This document shows, one piece after another, positions 16,501 to 20,099 of a stretch of DNA of 20,099 bases; positions within the stretch are counted from its first letter, which is position 1; each line of letters opens with the position of its first letter. The translations under genes were made by a program, and so were the position numbers. Source of the stretch: Victivallales bacterium (GTDB lineage Bacteria; Verrucomicrobiota; Lentisphaeria; Oligosphaerales; Oligosphaeraceae); NCBI GenBank assembly GCA_017431185.1, contig JAFRLP010000477.1, positions 1 through 20,099 on the forward strand, read 5' to 3'. The notes under the pieces are model-generated. The model had not been told where the DNA came from and did not search any database. It was given only the letters and a program-made list of their open reading frames with translations.

Positions 16501-16914
16501 CTTCAAAAGGGAGTCGTTGGGGGCGGCCTCCTGCTTTTTGGCGATGTCCTCCGCACGGTCATACATGGACTTGTGCTTGATGAGGGCCAGGCGGGTGTTC
16601 AGTTCCTGATAATCGGCCCATGCGCGCCAATTGGCATAATCGCCGTCCTTGCGCAAGGCCTCGTACTTCTCGTTGAGGGCCTTGTACTCATCCGTGCTTT
16701 TATCGGTGGCGGCCTCCAACTTGCGCTGGAGTTCGGCGGGATCGCCCTTGGCCAGCAGACTCTTGGCTCCCGCCTCAATCCTCTCCACGTTCGTCGCGGA
16801 GACTTGCCTGAACATCTGAAGATAGTCGCTGTCCTTCAGCGGAAACAGGGCGGCCGTCCACACAATCAGGACAATGGCGATGACCGTCCAACGAATGATG
16901 AGGGATTTTTTCAT
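13549..16914 (-). CDS. secDF: Fused protein translocase subunit SecDF with a repeat-containing periplasmic insertion
   Basis: SecD and SecF in one 1121-residue inner-membrane RND-type protein that uses the proton gradient to help pull exported proteins through SecYEG. TM1 is ~8-26. The SecD signature LGLDLRGGTEFVLDFD starts at ~284, whereas in ordinary SecD it comes soon after TM1. The extra ~210 residues are lysine- and glutamate-rich, helical, and contain three copies of Y-Q-x4-R-L-x-L-V/I at 102, 159 and 215. P1 is followed by a TM block with GMAVDANVIIFERIREE (~685, the proton-relay Asp/Arg helix). The SecF half has GIDFVGGTELSY (~825) and GYSLNDTIVIFDRIRETRE (~995). The tail is basic and Ala-rich. 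It lies 65 bases after yajC, as is common. No clear Shine-Dalgarno precedes the ATG at 16912-16914. Confidence 0.95.
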   Translation of the reverse strand: MKKSLIIRWTVIAIVLIVWTAALFPLKDSDYLQMFRQVSATNVERIEAGAKSLLAKGDPAELQRKLEAATDKSTDEYKALNEKYEALRKDGDYANWRAWADYQELNTRLALIKHKSMYDRAEDIAKKQEAAPNDSLLKGQLAEVLNDPDYKAWMGTEEYQAFKARLPLVQKREKLELMSDKTSAEYKALTGEVEKLQAELAQVPQGDDPGKAKAYQDMMNRLSLVDHGERSISGFRALEKAANGNSDLYRISLNQFVNVPFHGKASNKLILRYIRVKSAGKLHLGLDLRGGTEFVLDFDVNEARNLVVTPKVVNEFLRVVIDGNEKYNKALPKKLADEIAAAVKLRKADNAALSNNDLALALAADATLGPAVRAFVADNLDLVKKDNANDYGTVIDIRDRILNILDNRLNSMGVTEPEIKATGENTISVRMPSVDEADKNEIRNTIRKAAKLQFFLVSTNNEELVQRYESDPQNFRTPAGVLRTEIETELADGSVRYEPVFLEAEPTAVSGEDVERAFPATNEFGQWRISLKFNGAGTVAFRNVTRANVGRRLAIVLDGKVYTAPNIREAIDGGQAEISGSFTLEEAKRLASVIASGNVPVTVNIGSEFGTDPTLGADSIRTGVFAALLGLTLVVLFMIWYYRVPGVIAVIALAVNTVLVLGTMAITKATITMPGIAGMVLTIGMAVDANVIIFERIREELNAGKVLANAVTGGYSKAFTSIFDSNITTLLTCFFLYKFGSGSVKGFAVTLAFGIMASMFTAIFMTRAIFETLVYGDVIKTVKMYLFPWFKKMDFDYLATTKVTVGISVVLVVASLLTMAIRGSGMLGIDFVGGTELSYSCAGEAPNVEAVRKFLQGEGVGDNIRVGYKRGQSGEPLLEIVISQGKAVSGQDEVKVDYTEFSAKLDKAFPQCKISLQQTNNVGANVGAQFRKAACLAAFFSVLGIIIYLAFRFEFMYGLGAAVAVVHDAIVSAGLFFMLGGNFSLTVLAAIMTIMGYSLNDTIVIFDRIRETRELRKELTYSQQINLAVNECMSRTMLTSVTTMIVVVAQLIFGGGAVFDFALVMFFGVIAGTYSTIFVACSFINHWHKDSAIANRAEEKFRQAQERAAREAAKAARPAKA

Positions 16915-16979
16915 GGGAGATGTTTTTGGGGTTCGGAACGTATTATCCTATTGATTGTTCTTGCGTGAGCGAAACGGGG

Positions 16980-17354
16980 TCACTTGGCCGCCTGGGCCTC
17001 CTTGGGCTTATCCTTATCCTCTTCAGGCTGAATGACTTCGGCGACAGCGGCCAAGGCAAACTCCAACTTGACGTTCGGGGCAACCTCCAGATAGACCTTC
17101 TTGTCCGACACGCGGACGACCTTGGCGAAAATCCCGCAGGTGGTCATCACCTGGTCGCCCGCCTTGATGCGGGTGAGCATCTCATCATGCTCCTTCTGCT
17201 TCTTGGCCTGCGGACGCCACATCAGAAAATACATCAGGCCAAAAATGGGGAGCATCCACAAAAGCATGCCCATCGCGCCGCCCGCAGGAGTCTGTTGACC
17301 GCCTTGGGCCGCCTGGGCCAGCATACCAAACATCTGTTTCATCACTATTTCCAT
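16980..17354 (-). CDS. yajC: Preprotein translocase subunit YajC
   Basis: Small single-pass inner-membrane partner of SecDF in the holotranslocon. The 124 residues have a Gly/Gln-rich N-terminus, one TM helix (~28-45, MGMLLWMLPIFGLMYFLMW), then the conserved RPQAKKQKEHDEML and the soluble domain (IKAGDQVMTTCGIFAKVVRV), ending in a charged Lys/Glu tail. AGGAG lies six bases before the ATG at 17352-17354, supporting this start over the ATG four codons later. First gene of yajC-secDF. Confidence 0.94.
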   Translation of the reverse strand: MEIVMKQMFGMLAQAAQGGQQTPAGGAMGMLLWMLPIFGLMYFLMWRPQAKKQKEHDEMLTRIKAGDQVMTTCGIFAKVVRVSDKKVYLEVAPNVKLEFALAAVAEVIQPEEDKDKPKEAQAAK

Positions 17355-17428
17355 CTTTTACTCCTATGAAACACGGGGTGTACCGATGGTGTCCCCGCCG
17401 TCGCCTGTGTTTCGTGCGTCATGTTGAC

Positions 17429-17445
17429 GGCGGCGAGACGCCGCC
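17429..17445. repeat. GC-rich hairpin in the yajC leader
   Basis: GGCGGCG, AGA loop, CGCCGCC: a 7-bp all-GC stem about 75 bases before the yajC start. No T-run follows on either strand. It could be one half of a switchable leader structure with the hairpin at 17468-17485. Confidence 0.5.
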
Positions 17446-17467
17446 GCCACCTTTACTCCAAGAAAAC

Positions 17468-17485
17468 GGTCTGGCCAGCCAGACC
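17468..17485 (-). terminator. Terminator-like hairpin in the yajC leader (possible attenuator)
   Basis: GGTCTGG, a 4-nt loop and CCAGACC form a 7-bp stem. On the minus strand it is followed at once by GTTTTCTT, as in an intrinsic terminator. It lies between the candidate promoter and yajC, so it would end or pause transcription before the operon. It could instead end an unseen short transcript. Confidence 0.45.
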
Positions 17486-17512
17486 CGACAAATGACAATT
17501 CCACGAACTAAC

Positions 17513-17540
17513 AATGTAACCCATATCGGCAAAGTTTCAA
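17513..17540 (-). promoter_or_regulatory. Candidate sigma70 promoter for yajC-secDF
   Basis: On the minus strand TTGAAA (17535-17540), a 16-base spacer, then TACATT (17513-17518). One and two mismatches from consensus. The transcript would start near 17506 and have a leader of about 150 nt. Confidence 0.4.
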
Positions 17541-17583
17541 CCCGACAACAGCAACTTTCCGCCCATTGCACTAAAAAATTCCA

Positions 17584-17603
17584 CCTGCATGGATGTATGC
17601 AGG
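17584..17603. repeat. Inverted repeat upstream of the 17668 gene
   Basis: CCTGCAT (17584-17590) and ATGCAGG (17597-17603) are perfect 7-bp arms around six bases. It sits 65-84 bases before the plus-strand ATG, where an operator would be plausible. On the minus strand the arms are followed five bases later by a run of six T, so a weak terminator is the alternative reading. Confidence 0.4.
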
Positions 17604-17667
17604 GACTCTTCTCTCCTCTCTCCAATAACGTGCCAATCCTAATCGTTAAGTGAAGGGGATTTGTGCC

Positions 17668-19650
17668 ATGCGAAAAATTACCGCCATACTGGCCTGTCTG
17701 ACAGCCTTGCGTCTGTGGTCCGCCACGGAACTGCGATTCAGCGTTCCATCGGCGGGGCATATCTACCTGCCCGTGCCTTTGGAACTGCGCGGCCAGGCGA
17801 CGGACTGCCAGGCGACCTTCAAACAGGGGAAAGGCATCCCTTCCCGTCCCGTGGCAGTGGACGGGCAGGTCTGCGGTTTCGTGCTCGACTTCTCCGGTCA
17901 CACCCCGACCAACCTGGCCGAGGCGACGGCCAGGCTGCTGGAACAGCCTGCCAATGGCCCCGCCGCCACCGCCACAGGATGCGTGCGGCTGGTCAGAAGA
18001 ACGCGCAGCCTCACCACCCGCCCCTTCACAGCCGAGGAGATGGCACGGACCTTTGACCATTTCCACCGCATCGGCAAGCCAGGACAGACGGCGCACGTCA
18101 ATGCATTTGGCGAGATTCCCGATGGCCCCAAATGGCGTTTCCCCGACAAGAAGAATACGCTGTCGGGACTGCTGGTCTGGGAGGCGTTGGTGCCGATGGA
18201 TGCTCCGGCGCAGGTTCGTTTCGGGGCAGACCAGGAGCATGTCGCGTGGGCGGTGTTCGTCAATGGCCGCCCAGCCGCCGAATGGACTGCCGCAGAGCAC
18301 ACGCCTGGCTTCTGTCGCGGTCAGGCTCTCGCCCTGCCCTCTGGTCTCCACTGTGTGCAGTTTTTCGTCATCCATCGGCAAAATGAGACGATTCCCAAAC
18401 TGCTAGTCAGTGTCGAGGGAACCAAAGCGATACCACCATTGAGCCTCATTCCATCCACTGTCCCCACGCGCCTGGAATCAGAGGAATGCACCGCCGCCTA
18501 CGAAGTCACCTCGGTACACCACCTGCCTCTGTCCCAGAGCACTCTGGTCACGGCAACCGCATCCATACAGAAAAAGGCACGCTTTCTGGATGCGACGGGG
18601 CAGGAGCTGACCTGCACAGCCAACCAGTTGCGGATGCGTCACGGCGTCATTCCCGGAATCAGACTGGAGACCGCGCAGGGCAGCCTGACCTTCCCCGCCA
18701 TCAGCAGCCGTCCCGTCGGTCGTCGCCTGGACTTGCGCCTGCGCCTGGGAGACACCCCCGCTCTACTGTCCGCCACTTCAGACCTGCCTTGTCAAGTCGC
18801 TCTTGACCCGCCTCCGTCAGGCGAACTGCCCCTTCCGGACATTCTGCTGGAGACCGTTTTCCTCGCCAGGACTGGCGACCAGTTGGGATGTTCCCGCCAT
18901 CCCCTCACCAAAGAGAGCACTCTGCACCTGACTCCACCGCCCCAAACCGCCTCCATCCAGTTGCGGGCGATGCTGGACAACATCCCGCTGACCCCATGGG
19001 CTTGCCTGCGCCTGGTCCGTCCGCAAGATGAATTCTCCCCGCTAAAGGCCATCGGCAAACGCCTTCTGTATGACGGAGACCGCGCGGTGCTTCTCTGCAA
19101 CCGCCTTGCACCGCTCACGCCACTCCCCTTCCAACACACGACCGTGGTGCTGGATTGCTTTGCCGAAGAGAGTTCCGCACCCGGCGCAACCATCCCCATC
19201 GCCATGCCCCCGATGATACGGATACCAGCCGTGCTCACGCCAGGCAACACTCCGGAGACCGCCCTGCTGGCCACCCTGCCGAAATTGCTGGCCACGGCAC
19301 CCTCCAACGCCATCCTGCTCCCGCTGCCCCCCAGTCCAACTGAAGCGACGCTCCCCGCCCAAGGCCTGCTTACGATGCTGTTCCTGGCGCAGGCCTGCCA
19401 CTGCCACGGCATTTCGCCGACCCTCGTCACGATGCCCCTGACCAGCCAAAGCACACCCGCCAGCCAGCGCCTTCTGGCGCTCTACACCAAGGAACTGGCC
19501 CTTGCCCTGGGCGTTCCAGTCCTCGACCTCTTCTCGCGCCAGAAGCAGTTTTCCGTCACCACCCTGGGATGGTACGCCTTCCAGGACATCGGGCTCGCCA
19601 CCCCCTCTGACCAGGCCCGCGCCTGGCTGTCCAGGCAACTGACGAAATGA
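17668..19650 (+). CDS. Secreted protein of unknown function with a PA14-like region and degenerate SGNH-like C-terminus
   Basis: A 660-residue protein starting at ATG 17668, chosen because AAGGGGA (17653-17659) lies eight bases upstream; the earlier in-frame GTG at 17650 has none. The N-terminus MRKITAILACLTALRLWSA reads as a signal peptide. Residues ~110-250 (VWEALVPMDAPAQVRFGADQ, WAVFVNGRPAAEW, LPSGLHCVQFFVIHRQNE) have the look of a PA14-type jelly roll with the G.H.v.f pattern near its end. The middle is beta-rich and proline-rich. The last ~170 residues (LLATLPKLLATAPSNAILLPLP, LALALGVPVLDLFSR) recall an SGNH/GDSL hydrolase, but I find no clear GDS serine or terminal DxxH, so catalysis is doubtful. 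No firm family assignment. It precedes a glycosyltransferase gene by 21 bases, probably in one operon. Confidence 0.8.
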   Translation: MRKITAILACLTALRLWSATELRFSVPSAGHIYLPVPLELRGQATDCQATFKQGKGIPSRPVAVDGQVCGFVLDFSGHTPTNLAEATARLLEQPANGPAATATGCVRLVRRTRSLTTRPFTAEEMARTFDHFHRIGKPGQTAHVNAFGEIPDGPKWRFPDKKNTLSGLLVWEALVPMDAPAQVRFGADQEHVAWAVFVNGRPAAEWTAAEHTPGFCRGQALALPSGLHCVQFFVIHRQNETIPKLLVSVEGTKAIPPLSLIPSTVPTRLESEECTAAYEVTSVHHLPLSQSTLVTATASIQKKARFLDATGQELTCTANQLRMRHGVIPGIRLETAQGSLTFPAISSRPVGRRLDLRLRLGDTPALLSATSDLPCQVALDPPPSGELPLPDILLETVFLARTGDQLGCSRHPLTKESTLHLTPPPQTASIQLRAMLDNIPLTPWACLRLVRPQDEFSPLKAIGKRLLYDGDRAVLLCNRLAPLTPLPFQHTTVVLDCFAEESSAPGATIPIAMPPMIRIPAVLTPGNTPETALLATLPKLLATAPSNAILLPLPPSPTEATLPAQGLLTMLFLAQACHCHGISPTLVTMPLTSQSTPASQRLLALYTKELALALGVPVLDLFSRQKQFSVTTLGWYAFQDIGLATPSDQARAWLSRQLTK

Positions 19651-19671
19651 TTCGCAGAACCCTCCTGTAAT

Positions 19672-20099
19672 ATGCCACAGCACTTTGACCTGACCACCCA
19701 TGACCCATCGCATCCCCTGTCGCCACGGGGCTTTCCCCAGGCGACCAGGACTTTGTGCGCCTGGCAAAAATGCGCACAGCTTCTGCTGGTGGCCGCCCTG
19801 GTGACGGGGGCCTGCCTGGACTGGCGCACCGAACTGCTGGCATTGAATGCGATAGTGACCGTATTCTACCTTGCCACCACCCTCTATCGGCTGCTGCTCA
19901 TCGACACGGCGCTGCGTCACCCCACCGAACTGCGCTTTGCCAAGGAGAAACTTGCCCGTCCCCCCAACGGCAAACAGTGGCCCAAGTACATGGTCATCCT
20001 GCCCATGTACCATGAAAAGGACATCCTGCCGGACCTGGTGGAGGCATTGGGCAGGCTGGACTACCCCAAAGACCGCCTGGAAATCCGTCTGCTCATTGA
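19672..20099 (+). CDS. Membrane GT2-family glycosyltransferase, N-terminal part (3' end outside window)
   Basis: The frame is open from ATG 19672 to the window end (142 codons plus two bases). Two hydrophobic segments (roughly residues 36-48 and 52-73) precede the start of a GT-A catalytic domain: YMVILPMYHEKDILPDLVEALGRLDYPKDRLEIRLLI. This matches the P-x-Y-x-E start of family 2 enzymes that make exopolysaccharides or glycolipids, and the layout suggests the XagB-like group. The DxD and QxxRW motifs would lie beyond the window. No Shine-Dalgarno is visible. It is in the same reading frame as the preceding gene, seven codons after its TGA, so reinitiation is likely. Confidence 0.8.
   Translation, partial: MPQHFDLTTHDPSHPLSPRGFPQATRTLCAWQKCAQLLLVAALVTGACLDWRTELLALNAIVTVFYLATTLYRLLLIDTALRHPTELRFAKEKLARPPNGKQWPKYMVILPMYHEKDILPDLVEALGRLDYPKDRLEIRLLI

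Larger units (their letters stand above)
17355..17667. other. Divergent intergenic region with yajC leader, no gene
   Basis: This 313-bp gap lies between yajC (-) and the secreted-protein gene (+). It holds a candidate yajC promoter, two hairpins in the yajC leader and a palindrome nearer the plus-strand gene, listed separately. No convincing plus-strand promoter was found. No reading frame in it has a ribosome site and protein-like composition. Confidence 0.75.

Noticed and set aside
13297..16968. A 1223-codon open frame on the plus strand, antisense to secDF
   Set aside because: It is the GC-driven shadow of secDF: extremely rich in His, Gln, Arg, Gly and Asp, with no domain, signal or ribosome site, while the minus strand encodes an unmistakable SecDF.
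17345..17422. A 25-codon leader frame on the minus strand overlapping the yajC start, as a possible arrest peptide
   Set aside because: No ribosome binding site precedes its ATG, it has no hydrophobic signal segment, and it overlaps yajC by only a few bases; chance is sufficient.
17650..17667. GTG start six codons upstream for the secreted protein
   Set aside because: It would put the AAGGGGA ribosome site inside the gene and place non-typical residues before an otherwise good signal peptide.
1..20099. Search for defence, phage, CRISPR or insertion-sequence content
   Set aside because: No transposase, integrase, phage or Cas-like protein and no regularly spaced repeats were seen; the window is mostly housekeeping genes.

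Overview
The window is GC-rich chromosomal DNA from a Gram-negative bacterium. An LpxH-like phosphoesterase and an O-antigen-ligase-like domain imply a lipopolysaccharide outer membrane. The fused SecDF, the short Aquifex-type aconitase, Hanks-type kinase signalling and the overall composition fit a member of the PVC group (Lentisphaerota, Kiritimatiellota or Verrucomicrobiota). That placement is an inference from gene style; the window holds no rRNA. Almost everything is dense housekeeping sequence. I see no rRNA, tRNA, CRISPR array, insertion sequence or phage gene.

Layout. (1) 1-468: the C-terminal half of accD (+), cut by the window edge. (2) 495-5205 (-): an iron-sulfur-centred block transcribed as pflX-like radical SAM protein, then the Mrp/Nbp35-type Fe-S carrier, then aconitase, then a Hanks-type kinase-like protein whose start overlaps the aconitase stop. 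A second promoter probably lies in front of mrp. (3) 5316-6128 (-): an unrecognised two-TM membrane-anchored protein. It has a perfect consensus sigma70 promoter flanked by two near-identical 14-bp palindromes that look like paired operators. (4) 6473-6835 (+): gcvH, preceded by a tandem 15-bp duplication. (5) 6814-13239 (-): a tight operon lon > holA > GAF-domain protein > a large fusion of an LpxH-like phosphoesterase with an O-antigen-ligase-like membrane domain. (6) 13240-13548: no gene, but an intrinsic terminator and a 154-bp MITE-like inverted repeat. (7) 13549-17354 (-): yajC > secDF, the Sec translocon accessory operon, behind a structured leader. SecDF carries an extra region with three ~57-residue repeats. 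(8) 17668-20099 (+): a secreted protein of unknown function, then the start of a membrane GT2 glycosyltransferase that runs off the window.

How the genes fit together. Block 2 pairs a [4Fe-4S] enzyme with a cluster carrier and a radical SAM protein, and adds a degenerate kinase that could act on the TCA enzyme it is coupled to. Block 5 mixes protein quality control, replication and envelope biogenesis. Block 7 is the standard protein-export pair. Block 8 looks like the beginning of a surface polysaccharide or secreted-product locus. The most unusual items are the LpxH/ligase fusion, the kinase coupled to aconitase, the paired operators at 6221-6292, the SecDF repeat insertion and the inverted-repeat element at 13347-13500.
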